Assembly: GCA_028622995.1 (NCBI GenBank)
Contig: JAJQJQ010000025.1
Location: 2,728,001 to 2,792,000 of the forward strand
Origin: Panagrolaimus kolymaensis
Lineage: Eukaryota > Nematoda > Chromadorea > Rhabditida > Panagrolaimidae
DNA: 64,000 bases
Direction: 5' to 3'
How positions within the stretch are numbered: the stretch's first letter is position 1; every line of letters starts with the position of its first letter. Shown piece after piece: positions 23,264 through 35,827 of this stretch. Under the pieces are notes generated by a model. That model did not search any database. It had not been told where the DNA came from and worked only from the letters and a program-made list of their open reading frames with translations. Made by a program: the position numbers and the translations under genes.

Positions 23264-26200
23264 TTTTTCTTCTAAAATAAAATGTGGAAAGTCAATAGCG
23301 TAATTTTACATGGAGAAAAAATATGAAAGCTTTTTTTTCGCAATTTTTATTTTTCTTTTCACGGATAATAAAAAGCTGTAAAAATTGTTCTTTAATTTTA
23401 TAAAAAAAATGTCTCAGAAAATTATATCACGCTTTTTAAAAAAATATAATAAAACACTCATGTTTTTTTATCAAAAAGCATAAATAAAAGCGAGACAACT
23501 AAACTTAATAAACACTTTTATAATAAATAACGATAATTGAAAGAGTCCAATTTGGTTAAATAGTAAAAAGATTATAATAACTTGTCAAAAGCTTTATTCT
23601 CTGGGGGCATTGTAAATGTCCAACTTCTGTAGCCAAAAATGGTTTTTTGATTTTTTATAACCGAAAAAGGTTTTAATTTCGTAGAAAACTTTCAAACTTG
23701 ATAAAAACAAATTTTTTTAAAATCAAATGTGGGCGCAAAAAAAGAAAGAAAAATACTAACTAAACAATGACTCCCAAAGGAGCATACGTTCCAAAATGCA
23801 TTGAAGTATATTTCCAATTAGTGAAATGGATGATGTTTTTTTTATTTTTTTATTTGTTGAAAAATTAAAAACCAATCAAGCAAAGAAAAACTGGAAAATA
23901 GAAGGAAGAATCGCTATTTTTACATAATACTTTTTTTCATGGTGACGCAACGCAGATTTGTTTGAAACTACAATAAATAAGGGAGTCTTATTTTAACCTT
24001 GTTGTTTGTTTCAAAGTCTAAGACACAAAAAATCATGGGATAGTACATACACAATTAAAAGATGACTGTGTTCCTTTATTTTGAAAATTTTCTTAATTTT
24101 TAATTTTACTAATTGCTCATTGTTTTTTTAAGACTAAAATAAACATAAAGTTTCAAACTACAATTTTTTGGTCGAAAATGGAAAAAATATGTAGGTTCCA
24201 TCCAAAATAAAAACAATAAAATTCTAATTTTGGTAATTGTTTCTTTGTATGTGAAACCTAAATTTAAGGAAGTGTTGTCTTTGAATAATTTTCTTCGAGA
24301 AAAATTTTCTTGAAGCTACTATGTAGGAGTAAAATTATTTTATATTACTGTGGACAAATTTATTATTTTTATTTTAAATCATATATTGTTCCGTTGTCCA
24401 AAAATAACTTAAAGGAATATCGAGAAAAAAAACTAAAAACTATTACAGAAATGGAGCACAACTCTATTTTGGTAGGAGCACATCAAGGTTAAAAGTCGAA
24501 GTAATACCAGGTAGCGAAATAAACGGAAAAAAAACTAAATACATAATTACTGTAATTTTTTCTTACATATTTCATTATTTTTATACATTTTTCCTTGTTT
24601 TAAAAACACAGATATTTTAAAATTGTTACTTTCAATTACTTAAACAACTTTAAGTGTACTTGAAATTTAATTTGTATTTACAACTTTCTTAGTGCTACTT
24701 AAAAAAAGACTTTAAAAATTATATATACACCGGTATTTATTATTATTTATGAAATTAGGAAATAAATTATATTTAGCTTTTATTAAATTTTAATAAAACT
24801 ACAAAAGCAAGCACATTAACGACTTTTGTGTATAAAAAATTTTATTATGCCAAAATGTGAATTGTAAAAGTGATCAAAAAAGTAACCCTTTTTAATTAAA
24901 TGTCTGTAGAGATATAATCTTCAGTTTTTCTTACACATTTATTTGCATCGTGGACTGTCAGGTTGTTTAACATGATTATTGCTTCCTTTACTAACCCCTC
25001 ACCATCGTTTAAAAAAATGTATTTTGTGAAACAACAACCTTTACAAAATTACGAAGAATAAAAGTTTGTAGTTTTTCATAATTTTTCGCTTCACAGTATT
25101 ACCAAACGTTAAAATTCAAAACTTTGACTATTAATAGTTTTTTAAAAATTATTTAATAAATTAACAAAAGTAAATCAAAAATATAAAATATTCTAAAAAA
25201 AAAACAAAGATTCATGTTTATTCATTCATTAAAACACAAATAAAAAAGAACAGCGCCATAGATGATGAAAGATCGATTTTCTTTTTTTCTTTTTTGGTAT
25301 GGCGACAAACTAACTTTTGATAACGCCAAATATCAACAAAAATGTTTTTAAGCGGTACCTTTATAAGAAAAACTATCTTCTTATTTTTTTTTGTTATCAA
25401 ATATATATGAAGATCAAACATTAATTAGTCTTAGGATTTATTTCAAAATACCCAAACTTTTATAATTGTTATTGAAAGACTAATATTTTAAATTTTAAAT
25501 ATACTGTCAACTTTGCTGGTAATACCTTGAACTTCTGATAATTCTAATTTTAATATTTTTTTAATGAGCAATAAATTTTACTAATTTTCGACGGTAAATA
25601 ATAAGGCACATTTTTTCATTTAGGCTTGCTTTTAAATTTAAAACTTAGCTGCTTATTAAATTATTTAAATTATGTTTCCGAAAAAAACTTTGGTAAAAAT
25701 GAAAAAAATAAAAAACAATAAAATATTCAAAGAAAGCTTATTTTCATTTTTTAAGAAGAAGAAAAAAACGCGCAGTGTCAAAACAAATTTCAACAAACAA
25801 GTTTTTTATTTTATTTTTCTTCAAAACATTTTTGATAAGAACAAAAAAATGGCTTTGACCTTTGAAAACACGAAGGTCAATACAAGAAAATCTTTTTATC
25901 AGTGTAGATAAGATTTTTTTTGTTGAACATTATGGATACCTTCTTATCTTGTTTTTAAAAATGTCAGAAGTAAAAAAATTTATTTTGCAGAAAGGTATGT
26001 TGAACTGAAAAAAATATTTGAATGGTACAAATTTTTTTTGCTTTTTTGATTCATTAAAGCACGTATAAGCTAAGTTAATTAACTCTAGAAATGTCTTAAA
26101 AAGCATTGGGTAAACGATTCTTCTATTCACAAACATTTTGGGTCATATTTAATTTAGCATTTATGCATTTTGTTTTTGAAATTATATAAAATGCAAAAAA

Positions 26201-26341
26201 TTGTTTAAATAAAAAAATAAATAGCAAAATGAGGGCATTTGTATGGGGTTTTTTTTACGGAAAAAGTTAAAATAAAGTTAACCGGCACGTTTTTACTTTG
26301 TTACTAATGGCAACATTATTACACTTAAAGCATAAACAACT
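23264..26341. other. Long gene-poor AT-rich region
   Basis: About 3 kb with only short Lys/Phe/Ile-rich frames (for example 24310-24492, 25672-25911) that show no signal peptide, splice partner or family motif. I see no tRNA, no element ends and no tandem repeat. It probably holds regulatory DNA of the flanking genes. Confidence 0.4.
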
Positions 26342-26350
26342 TTTTTTAGG
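26342..26350 (+). promoter_or_regulatory. Possible trans-splice (spliced leader) acceptor
   Basis: A T-run ending in AG (TTTTTTTAG), 28 nt upstream of the ATG at 26378 and without an upstream coding exon. This is the form of a nematode spliced-leader acceptor. Confidence 0.45.
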
Positions 26351-26377
26351 TTGAGCAGTAGCTGGATTTTAATTGTC

Positions 26378-27906
26378 ATGGGTTTGCTGCAATCCGTAAG
26401 CTTTCTTTCTTCTTTTTTCTTTAAAATTTTTGTTAAAATTTATATATTTCAGAAATTCACGTCTATCGTTCCAATTGAAATAAATTGGGAAATTCATGAA
26501 GACGATATAAAGAAAGCTGCTTTTCACACAAATGATGGAATCCTTACAAGCCCATCAGTTCAAGTTTTTAAAGGAATTGAATGCCACCTTAAACTATTTT
26601 TGAAAAGAGAGGGTGTCATCCGCCAGAAAATAACCATTGAAGCTGCATTGATGATTTCAGAACAAATGGAATATAAAATTCGAGCATATGGGGCATTGTT
26701 TATTCATTCAGCAAACTTTATTCATCGTTATGATCCTCAAATTATTAAAACATCTGGTGATAAACAAATGTTAATGGATAATGTGGATTTTTTTAATCCA
26801 TCATTGGATTATATAGTGAATAAAAAGTTGGCCATAAATTTTTGTGGAACTTTTGAAATTGAGAAGTTAGAAAATGCGCCTACTCATCAACCTATGCCAG
26901 ATTTATGGGAATCGGGTCATAAAGATTTTACAATCATTGCAGAGGAAAAAGAAATAAAAGTAAAGTTTTTTAAAAGAATTTTTATGGTAATATTCTAACA
27001 TTTTTAGGTGCATAAATGCGTTCTTGAAACTAAATCACCATATTTTAAAGCTTTATTTGAAACACGTTGGAAAGAGTCGACAGAAAACAAGGTTGAATAT
27101 AATGAATATTCATTTAACGTTGTAAATCATGCAATTAAATTTTGTTATGGGTTTGAAGAAATTTCTTGCAAATTTCCAGAAACTATTGAACTTCTCGAAT
27201 TTGCTGATAGATGTCAAATAGATGGTTTAAAAGTTAGTTTTTTAAAAGATTTCAATCAAAAATGTAATAACAAAAATTTTAGGAAAAAATTGAAAATGAA
27301 TTAATTTCAAACATTTCTGTATCAAATGTTTCACAACTTGTTAATTGTTCGCTCAATGCAAACGCAATGTCTCTTCGTGAACATTGCTCAAAGTTTCTCA
27401 TAGCATGTATTCAACATTCTGAACCTGTTGCAGATATGGATATAGTCGATACGGATTTTATTAAAGAATTATTTCAAAATAGTTTTTATCCCCAATCACC
27501 ATGGTCTGCTTCTTATTATTTAATTCGAGAAGAATTGTACAATGCCTCACCATTTGTTGCTAAACGGCATCAGCGAGATGCACAAAAAAAGTGTTTTTGG
27601 TTTATTCTTACATTAATATTTTTGCTCATGGCTTCCATTTCATCTATCTTGTCTTTTTCGATTTTTCACAAAGATGAAACTTTTGTATTTAATTTTAGCA
27701 AAAATTTCCACCATATTTTTTGCAATGATTTTTGCAAAGCTAATTTTAAAAGTTCTGAAATTGACAAAGATCTTTGCAAAACGAAATTTCAAAACTCTAA
27801 CATTGAAGAAGAAAATGAAATTTCCTCATCATTTTTTGAAAGTATAAATAATTATTTAATAGAAGGTGTTACAAGAATCATAACAATATTTCTACAATTT
27901 GTATAG
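26378..27906 (+). CDS. MATH-BTB protein with C-terminal transmembrane helix
   Basis: Four exons (26378-26395, 26453-26959, 27008-27232, 27283-27906) close to 457 aa. Residues about 10-160 look like a MATH (TRAF-like) domain; residues about 165-290 are a BTB/POZ domain with the core VHKCVLETKSPYFKALFET and the later LLEFADRCQIDGLK. MATH-BTB proteins normally act as soluble substrate adaptors for CUL3 ubiquitin ligases. Here the BTB/BACK-like part is followed by a strongly hydrophobic stretch of about 25 residues (near 354-378, CFWFILTLIFLLMAS) and a Cys- and Ser-containing tail, so the protein should be membrane-tethered. The start is set by the six-codon first exon, which is in phase with a good GTAAG donor and follows the putative trans-splice site. 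Confidence 0.8.
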
Positions 27907-28097
27907 TTTGCTTTTTGTTAATAAATTTATATGACACATATATATATTTATGGTATTTGTGAATTTTTTTAATAAATAAAAACAAATGTTAAAAATCAAA
28001 AAAACATTATAAGGTTAATCAAGACATTATTGTAATGAACAAAAATTTCATCAATTTGGCGAAAATTAAAAAATTTCTTAATTTTTCAAACTAAAGT

Positions 28098-29635
28098 TTA
28101 ATGTTCAAGTTTTGAAGGCAAAGAAGAAATTTTCAGCGCTTGATCAAGGTCTTCGATGAGGTCATCTTTATCCTCGAGTCCAACGGAAAGTCGAATAAGA
28201 TTATTTGTGATCCCAACTTTCACCCGATCTTCTTCTGGAACCTGTTCATGCGTCATCAATGCTGGTATGGCTGCATATGATTCTGTAGCGCCTAGAGAGA
28301 CTGCGAGAGCAATAACCTATAAAATAATCGAATTAAAAGTCATGTTGATAAAAAAAACTTTCTAACCTTTAAATGTTCCACAAAAATTTTGGATTCTTTT
28401 AATCCACCTTTAATGTAAAAAGCAACCATTCCACTCATTCCAGTAGTTTGCTTTTTGTGAATTTCATGTTGTGGATGAGATTCCAAAGCGGGGTATAAAA
28501 TTTTTTCAACGCATTCGTGAGTTTCTAAAAACTTTGCTACAGCCAAAGCATTTTCAAAATGAGTTTTCATTCGAACATGCAAAGTTTTTATTCCTCGAGT
28601 AACTAAATAACAATCAAATGGGGAAGGAACTGCACCAGCAACTTTTTGCATCCGTGTTAGGTGTTCACCGAGAGCTGGATCATTTGTTACAGCAGCTCCC
28701 ATGGTTACATCCGAATGGCCATTAATATATTTGGTGAGTGAATGAATAACGATATCCGCGCCAAGTGAAAGTGGATTCTAAAAAAAAAAAAAAATTTCTT
28801 TTGCAAAAACAAAAGTTATAAAAAAAATTTCCATAAAGTATGCTAAATTTTTAAGAACAAAAAGAAGTCACTTGTTTTTTTTCTTGTTTTCAAGAAAAGT
28901 ATGTTTTTAAATTCAAAAAGCTATCCGCATAAAAAATCTATAACTTACTTGAAAATAAGGTGACATGAATGTGCTATCAGTTACAACAATAATATCTTTA
29001 TTGTAGCGTTTAGCAATTTTAACTGCTTCGGCAATATCGACTAATTTTAGCAATGGATTTGAAGGGGATTCAAACCATATCATTCTTGTTTTAGGCTTCA
29101 TTGCTTTTTTAAGATTTTCAAGGTTTGTAAAATCAATAAAATCAACAGAAAGTCCATGGTGAGAAGCGCTAACAGTTGTTAAATATTCATATGTTCCTGA
29201 AGAAGAAAAAACTTTATTCACGGCAAAACAAGAAAACAAATTAATTCTAACCTCCATAAACATTATCAGCACAGATAACATGATCGCCAGTTTTTAAAAT
29301 ATTGATGGTGGACATAACTGCTGCCATACCACTGCCAAATGTTGAACCTTAAATTGACTCATTCACTTAAATAAAATTTTGTTTCATATTTTGTTTCATA
29401 AAAGCTTACAATATTTTCTACCTTCCAAAGCTGCTAGATTTTCTTGAAGGACATCTCGAGATGGATTCCCACATCTTGAATATTCAAATGATTTGCAAAC
29501 GCCCGGATGAATTTGTTTAAAAGTAGTGGAAAGAGTAATTGGAGGTATAATTTCGTTTGACTTCCATTTTTCTGGATCTTGTCCACTGTGAATGGCTTTG
29601 GTTCCAAATCGAGTATTCATGTTTGGTGGTGACAT
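28098..29635 (-). CDS. cth: Cystathionine gamma-lyase (copy 1)
   Basis: Five exons (29635-29410, 29347-29252, 29196-28949, 28777-28367, 28316-28098) close to 399 aa, the usual length of this PLP enzyme. It starts TKAIHSGQDPEKW as in animal CTH proteins. The PLP-binding lysine is in IHSLTKYINGHSD at the start of exon 4; YSR (active-site Tyr/Arg), VTDSTFMSPYFQ and the C-terminal IRLSVGLED are present. It cleaves cystathionine to cysteine, 2-oxobutyrate and ammonia in transsulfuration and can make hydrogen sulfide. In Y-C-S-T-F-G-S-G the usual small residues after the Cys are changed to S-T, unlike copy 2. Cytosolic; no targeting peptide. Part of a tandem pair in the same orientation. Confidence 0.93.
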
Positions 29636-30391
29636 TGAAAATTTGCGACTAAAAGTAAATTCTTCTTTTATTATTGGGTTATGAAAAAATTGCAGAAAAG
29701 CTAATTAAGATTGGTAAAATCAACAAACGAAAAATTTACCTGAATTCTTGGTTGATTTTTTCCATAAACAATGAAGAATATAAGCGTAAAAGCAAACGGT
29801 GACCATTTGCATTCATTTCGATTGTAAATTTATACACAAAAATTAATGGTTTATCTTATCAACAAAATGGAACAATAAAGATCATACAGATCGAAAAAGA
29901 AAAAGAAAAGACCAATTTGATTGCTCTTTTATTCTTTTAACCTTTTGGCCATTCGTTTTTTCGTCTTTCTTTAATTAATGTGACGATACCCAATAGACGG
30001 AAAAAATTTTTCTAAATGAGAAAAAGGTATATTTTTTATTATTATTAAAGTAAACCATAAAATCAAAGAGAGAAAAAATTTATTAGCATAAAAAAACTTA
30101 GAGTGGAATCAATAAAATTCATACATGAAAAAAGGAAGAAAGAAAAAAATGCGTTTGATTTATTATGTCTTTTTTCATTATTAAAAAAACAAAGCATAAT
30201 AATTTTATATAAAAAAAGTAAAATGAAATATCACAAAAAAGTCCATAAAAGCAACAACAAAAAATGTGTAACGATAAAATTTGGATTTTATGGATATTCT
30301 CGAGAAAAGGGACTCGATGTTGTAAAAAATCAAGTAATTATTTTCTTATTATCTTTTTCTATGAATAAAAAATAATATTAAATTTATGAGT
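29636..30391. other. Spacer between the two CTH genes
   Basis: Promoter of copy 1 and 3' flank of copy 2. The frame at 30103-30375 is Lys-rich low complexity and not a gene. Confidence 0.45.
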
Positions 30392-31842
30392 TTAATGAAA
30401 AGTTTGATTTCCAAATTGGGTAGTAAAAGATGCAATCTTCAAAGCTTTATCAAGATCTTCAATTAAATCTTCTTTATCTTCGAGGCCAACGGATAAACGG
30501 ATGAGATTATCAGTGATTCCAACTTTAAGACGATACTCTTCTGCCACTTGATCGTGAGTCATCAGAGATGGAATTGCAGCATATGATTCTCCAGCTCCAA
30601 GTGAAACTGCGAGGGTAAAAATCTGAAAAATTTATTTTATCATAGTCAATTATTTTAGATTTTACCTTTAAATGTTCCACAAAAATTTTGGATTCTTTTA
30701 ATCCACCTTTAATGTAAAAAGCAACCATTCCACTCATTCCAGTAGTTTGCTTTTTGTGAATTTCATGTTGTGGATGAGATTCCAAAGCGGGGTATAAAAC
30801 TTTTTCAACGCATTCGTGAGTTTCTAAAAACTTTGCTACAGCCAAAGCATTTTCAAAATGAGTTTTCATTCGAACATGCAAAGTTTTTATTCCTCGAGTT
30901 ACGAGATAACAATCAAATGGGGAAGGAACAGCGCCAGCAACTTTTTGCATTCGAACAAAATGCTTTCCAATGATAGGGTTGTTTGTGATTGCGGCACCCA
31001 TACAAACATCAGAGTGTCCATTGATGTATTTGGTAAGTGAATGAATAACAATATCAACGCCAAAAGAGAGGGGATTCTAAAATGCAAAAGTAATAACTAA
31101 ACATTTTTTTTAAATAATAAATTGCTATTTTGAACCAACAACTTTTTTGACGTATGCACTTACTTGAAAATACGGCGACATAAAAGTACTGTCAGTTACA
31201 ACCAAAATATCTTTATTATAATTTTTCACAATTTTAACAGTTTCATCAATGTCGACTAACTTCAAGAGAGGGTTGGAAGGAGATTCAAAATGGACCATTC
31301 TTGTTTCAGGTTTCAAAGCTTTTTTTAAATTTCCGAGATCAGTGAAATCAACGAAATCGACTACTAATCCATGTTGAGGAACACTGATGGTAGTCAAATA
31401 TTCGTATGTTCCTAAAAAGTTTGCATTCATTGTGAAAATGAATTTGTGACAAGTCTAACAAACCTCCATAAACATTATCAGCACAAATAACATGTTCCCC
31501 AGTTTTTAAATAGTTTACAGTTGACATTACTGCTGCCAAACCACTACCAAATGCGCAACCTTAATGGATTCTTATTCCTAACAGATATTTCACGCTTAAC
31601 ACAAAAAAAAACTTACAATACTTTGCTCCTTCCAAAGTAGCTAAGTTTTCTTGCAAAATATCTCGAGATGAATTACTAATTCTTGAATAATTATGAGCTT
31701 TATATTGCCCAGGATGTGTTTGTTTAAAGGTAGTGGAAAGAGTAATTGGAGGTATAATTTCGTTTGACTTCCACTTTTCTGGATCCTGGCCGCTGTGAAT
31801 GGCTTTAGTTCCAAATCTTGTATTCATATTTGGTGGAGACAT
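30392..31842 (-). CDS. cth: Cystathionine gamma-lyase (copy 2)
   Basis: Five exons (31842-31617, 31559-31464, 31411-31164, 31076-30666, 30622-30392) close to 403 aa. The first four exons have exactly the same lengths as in copy 1 (226, 96, 248, 411 nt), so the genes arose by tandem duplication. The active site is complete, including the PLP Lys in the exon 4 segment and the conserved AKYC-C-A-F-G-S-G segment. The C-terminal exon differs (ITDNLIRLSVGLEDKEDL, longer tail). In the YSRxxN region this copy reads YSRISNSSRD where copy 1 has YSRCGNPSRD; the conserved Gly-Asn-Pro is changed, which might alter substrate handling. Exon 4 is almost identical to that of copy 1 over a defined tract (see findings). 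Confidence 0.92.
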
Positions 31843-32796
31843 TGTGCAACTAAATATTATTTTATTAAAAAGTTTTTTTTATTATCTTAAATTATGAGAA
31901 CATTCACGAATTACGAGGTGAATGAATCAAAAGAAATGAGAAAAACTAAAACTTTGAAAGAAAATGATATTTCAACGACACTGTCTCATTAATAAAGAAA
32001 CCAAACACAAAAAAGACGATAATGGTTTGATTGAATGATAGAAAAGAAGAATAACTTGCAAAGAAAAACGATACCACAACTTTTGACTTTTGATTGATGT
32101 GCTTTTTCTTCTTTATTTTTTTTTTTTTTTGCAAAATGAAGGTTTGCGAATATATGTGATTTTTTTTGGTATCGCAAGTAGCTGCAAAAAATTGATAAGT
32201 GCAGAAAAGGCTGTGATAGAAATAAAAATCAACTAAGTTCAGATCCATGAAATTTTTCACAAAATTTATTATTTTCTCGTAAAGGCTCGAGCAACCATCC
32301 ACCGATAATTGAATGTCCATTAACTTTCTGATCACACATGCGCATTGGGTACCTTTGGGTACCTTTTTAGGTAGCCTATAGGCAGCAGGCAGCACCACTT
32401 TTTTGAAATTTTAAAACTCTTTGTCAAAGTTTTATATGGATCAGTTTAAAAAAAGAAAAAAGTGTCCCACAAAGTTGAGAAAAATTTTTTTTGTTTCTTT
32501 GCGGTTGATCTTTTTTGTTTTCACATTTTGCTTTTGCAAAATATATATCTCTAAATGTTAGGCATTAACTTTAAGCAACAACATATAAGTTTTAATAAAA
32601 AAAATTATTAAAAAAAGAGTTAACTTTGAAGAAATTGCTTAAAATAAAATTTTTAAAATCTTATTAAAAAGACCACAAAGTGCTTTACTAATCTATCGTT
32701 TATTTTTATTTTTTATGAGATGAGATGTTTGCCAAAAATAAACTTGATAAAATTTTTATTTATTGAAAGTAATGGAAATGAGTTAGTTATCTTTAA
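31843..32796. other. Upstream region of CTH copy 2
   Basis: AT-rich. Contains a small cluster of short direct repeats around 32344-32390 (GGTACCTTT twice, GCAGCAGGCAGC). The frame at 31946-32398 has no family motif and is rejected. Confidence 0.4.
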
Positions 32797-33025
32797 AGGA
32801 CGACTACACTTTCTGTTTTTTTTAAATTGTTTCAAACGAACCGCGGTTCTGTCCCCAAGTGGTAAAGTGCTTTGAACATCGAAAAACCGTAATGCTACAG
32901 TAATATCTCACTTTCAAATTACTGTAGCATTACGGTTTTTCGATGTTCAAAGCACTTTACCACTTGGGGACAGACGCGCGCGTTGTTTGAAACAATTTGA
33001 AAAATACAGAAAGTATAGTCGTCCT
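32797..33025. mobile_element. Palindromic MITE flanked by TTAA
   Basis: A 229-bp element bounded by TTAA on each side (32793-32796 and 33026-33029). The terminal inverted repeats start AGGACGACTA and extend through TTTCTG. Inside is a perfect inverted repeat of 56 bp (32849-32904 with 32918-32973) around a 13-nt loop. Only the junctions GAACCGCGGTT (left) and ACGCGCGCG (right) break the symmetry. There is no coding capacity. The TTAA target site is typical of piggyBac-type insertion and of the palindromic TTAA repeat families known in Caenorhabditis; exact family not determined. Confidence 0.85.
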
Positions 33026-33029
33026 TTAA

Positions 33030-33698
33030 GTTGAATTGCTTTACAAACAACGTAAAAAAGTACATTTAATTTTTTGGCTTTGCGTTCTTTTATTTTACAT
33101 AAAAAAAATTAATTTAAATAATTTAGCAAAAAAATATGAAATAAACACTTTTTCGTTCAAGAATTTCAACGTTTTTTGAATATTTTGTTTCTAAATTTTT
33201 TTACACATTTTGTAAAAACGAATTATATGATTTTCTATCTATAATTTTAAACACTTAAAATGAATTAAATAGAAGATCAAGACGCAATGAAGCACAAAAA
33301 GTCATAAACAGATTGTTCATGGACAAATGATGTCCGGTCGAAATTTGTATGAACTACATGCACCAGAAACCTTTATGGTTGTCATTTATAAAGGAGGAAT
33401 GAAAGTAGCCCTTGAAGCCATGCTCATTAAAAACAAAGTTGAATTTGAAAATTAAAAATTTTCCAATAACGAATGCTTTTTGGCGTTGTTTTTCTTTTTT
33501 GCCAAAGCGCATTTTTTTTATCAAACTTTTTCCACCTTGAATTTGTGAATCCATTCATTAGCATATATTTCGTTCCATAATTCATTTGTACATATTATCT
33601 TTTCGGCTATTTGAGAATATATTTCGCCCACTTTATTATTTTTTTTGGTCAAAAAATAGTATCAATTGGATATTTCTTTCAGAAAAATTTGATATATC
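33030..33698. other. Intergenic, upstream of the ARM-repeat gene
   Basis: AT-rich, no coding frame. A T-rich stretch ending CTTTCAG at about 33673-33682, 17 nt before the ATG at 33699, could be a spliced-leader acceptor. Confidence 0.4.
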
Positions 33699-35318
33699 AT
33701 GAAGGTTTCTATCCATTTATTTATTTCTTTTGCTGTTGTTGTTAGCTGTATTAATGAAGTTTGTTGCTTTTTAATTAAACTTAGACTTATTTAAATTTAT
33801 TTTTTTTAAGATATCTGCTAGCCATAAAGTTCTTCATAGACAAGATGCTGTTGATATGCCAGATGACTTCAACCCACTTAATTATTACAATGATGATGCT
33901 CGAAAAAAAATAATTACAAAAATTGCGAGTACAAATAATGAAGAAAAATTAAGCGCTATTGAATTGGCAAGAATGTTTCTATCACAACGAGAGAAATCGC
34001 CATATGCAGATTTTGTTGATGATGGAATTATCCCAATTCTCGTTAAAAGCTTAAACTCAACCAAGTAAGTTTACTTTAGTTCGCTCGCTTTATTATTAGT
34101 TTGAATTCCTGGAAAATGAGATATTTATGCAAACTTTTCAAAAAGAAAAATTCAGTTACAAACTTTACATAATTCCCTTAATTTTTCAGTGCAACTATCC
34201 AATGGGCAGCTACTTGGACTTTAGCAAACATCGCAATTCATAAACCCAAATATGCTAAAGAAATTATTGAAGAGAAAGCCATTCCATATTTCCTTAAGCA
34301 AATCCATTCTCATGATGTAAACGTTTCTGTGGAATCCCTTAGAGCTATCGGAAATATAATGACAGGAAGCCATAAAAGAAGAAATGATTTGCTTGAACTT
34401 GGACTCCTTCAAAATGTGGTTATAATTATTAGACCAAGAACCAATGAAGAAATTCTCAAAAAAGCATTATGGGTTATGATGATAATTTGTGAAAATGCTG
34501 TAAAATTTCCATTTTCAAAAACCCAACTTAAAGGAATAAGAGTAGGTTTGGGACCTTTCTTTTATCATCCAAATCCTGAAATTTCCTATTATGAATCTAT
34601 GGCAATGGTTTCTTTAACGGAAGGTGAAAATCAACAATATCAAATCGAATTTCATGAAGAAACTATTGGAGAATATATGGAACTTCTCGATCGTTCTGAT
34701 ATCAAAGTTCAAACTGCAGCTCTTGGAGTTTTAAGCAATATTATTAATGGAACCAATGCTGAAACAAAAATAGCCCTTGAAAAAGGAATTTTGAAAAAAA
34801 TGCCAGAATTATTAATGCATTCTGAAGAAGCCATTATTAAAGATGTGATTTTTATTTTAAGCAAAATTGTTCGAGGATCTCAAAAACAGACTTTTATGGT
34901 TTTCGAAGCCGATCTCATGCCTTTAATTATTTATCACCTCGCTCGAAGTTCTTCTATTGGAGTTCAAAGCTATGCTGCTAGTGCCATTCATTATGCTTCG
35001 TGGAAATGTACCAAAGAACAAATTTCATATATGATTGATATGAATGTTATTTGTCCATTGGGAAAATTTTTACTGAAAGTTGAAAAAACTGATCTTCAAT
35101 TAGTTCAAATTATTTTAACAACCCTCAATAATATTATTTCAAAAGATAAATCTCGAAATGAAGAAGTATATGAAAAATTAACCCAATGTGGATGCCTCGA
35201 AAATATTGTCATGCTTGAATATCATGAAGATGACGATATCCACGTCGGTGCATGGAGTGTTATGGATCCATATTGTAAAGGAAGTCACGGCACTTGTGGT
35301 GCAAGAAAAGGGTTTTGA
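33699..35318 (+). CDS. Secreted importin-alpha-like ARM-repeat protein (copy 1)
   Basis: Three exons (33699-33758, 33811-34064, 34190-35318) close to 480 aa. Exon 1 is a 20-residue signal peptide (MKVSIHL, then a hydrophobic core FAVVVSC). From about residue 50 the protein is an array of armadillo repeats with the importin-alpha register: FVDDGIIPILVKSL, WTLANIA, SHDVNVSVESLRAIGNI, then SNIINGTNAETK and near the end ISYMIDMNVICPLGKFLL and CGCLENI. Importin-alpha is normally a cytosolic/nuclear NLS receptor. Here the N-terminal importin-beta-binding domain is missing, replaced by the signal peptide, and the Trp/Asn ladder that grips NLS peptides is only partly kept. The inferred location is therefore the secretory route. 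A paralogue follows head to tail. Confidence 0.82.
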
Positions 35319-35827
35319 TTGGTTTATCTCTCAGGTTTTTACAATTCAAAAAATGGGTTTTCTGATTATGCTTTATTATTTTATTTATATATATTTGCTT
35401 GAATTTTGTTTTGAAATTGTCTGGTACAAATAAAAAACTTCTTTGTAAACAATGTCGACCGATTAAACAAATTTTTTGATAGTTTTGTTTTTTAAAAACA
35501 TGTTTAATTTTGAAAATTTTTATCAATCTATGATTATTTAATTGTTCCATTATTAAAAAACACTCCGATTAAAATTATTTTTTTGTGTTAAAGGCACAAC
35601 ATTTGGCTATGTTTAACCTTATTGCCAAAAGCATTTTACATAAACACAATTTTTTCAAGAAAAAAATGTTCATTGTCAACCTTTATTTGCCATTGTTACT
35701 AAGTTTTATATGAAAAAGAACTTCTGTGTATTGATTACTGATTTAAACTTCATACACAAACTTGTCTTATAAAAAAATAGGACGAACAAGAGTCTTATAT
35801 CTCAAAAAAATAAGAAGTGAATATACC
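35319..35827. other. Spacer between the two ARM-repeat genes
   Basis: 3' flank of copy 1 with AATAAA at about 35429-35434, then the short promoter of copy 2. No other gene. Confidence 0.5.

Noticed and set aside
25672..25911. 79-codon Lys-rich ORF in the gene-poor region
   Set aside because: Composition follows base content; no signal peptide, domain or conserved neighbour.
31946..32398. 150-codon minus-strand ORF upstream of CTH copy 2
   Set aside because: No family motif, low-complexity Lys/Phe composition, no splice partner and no homology to neighbours.
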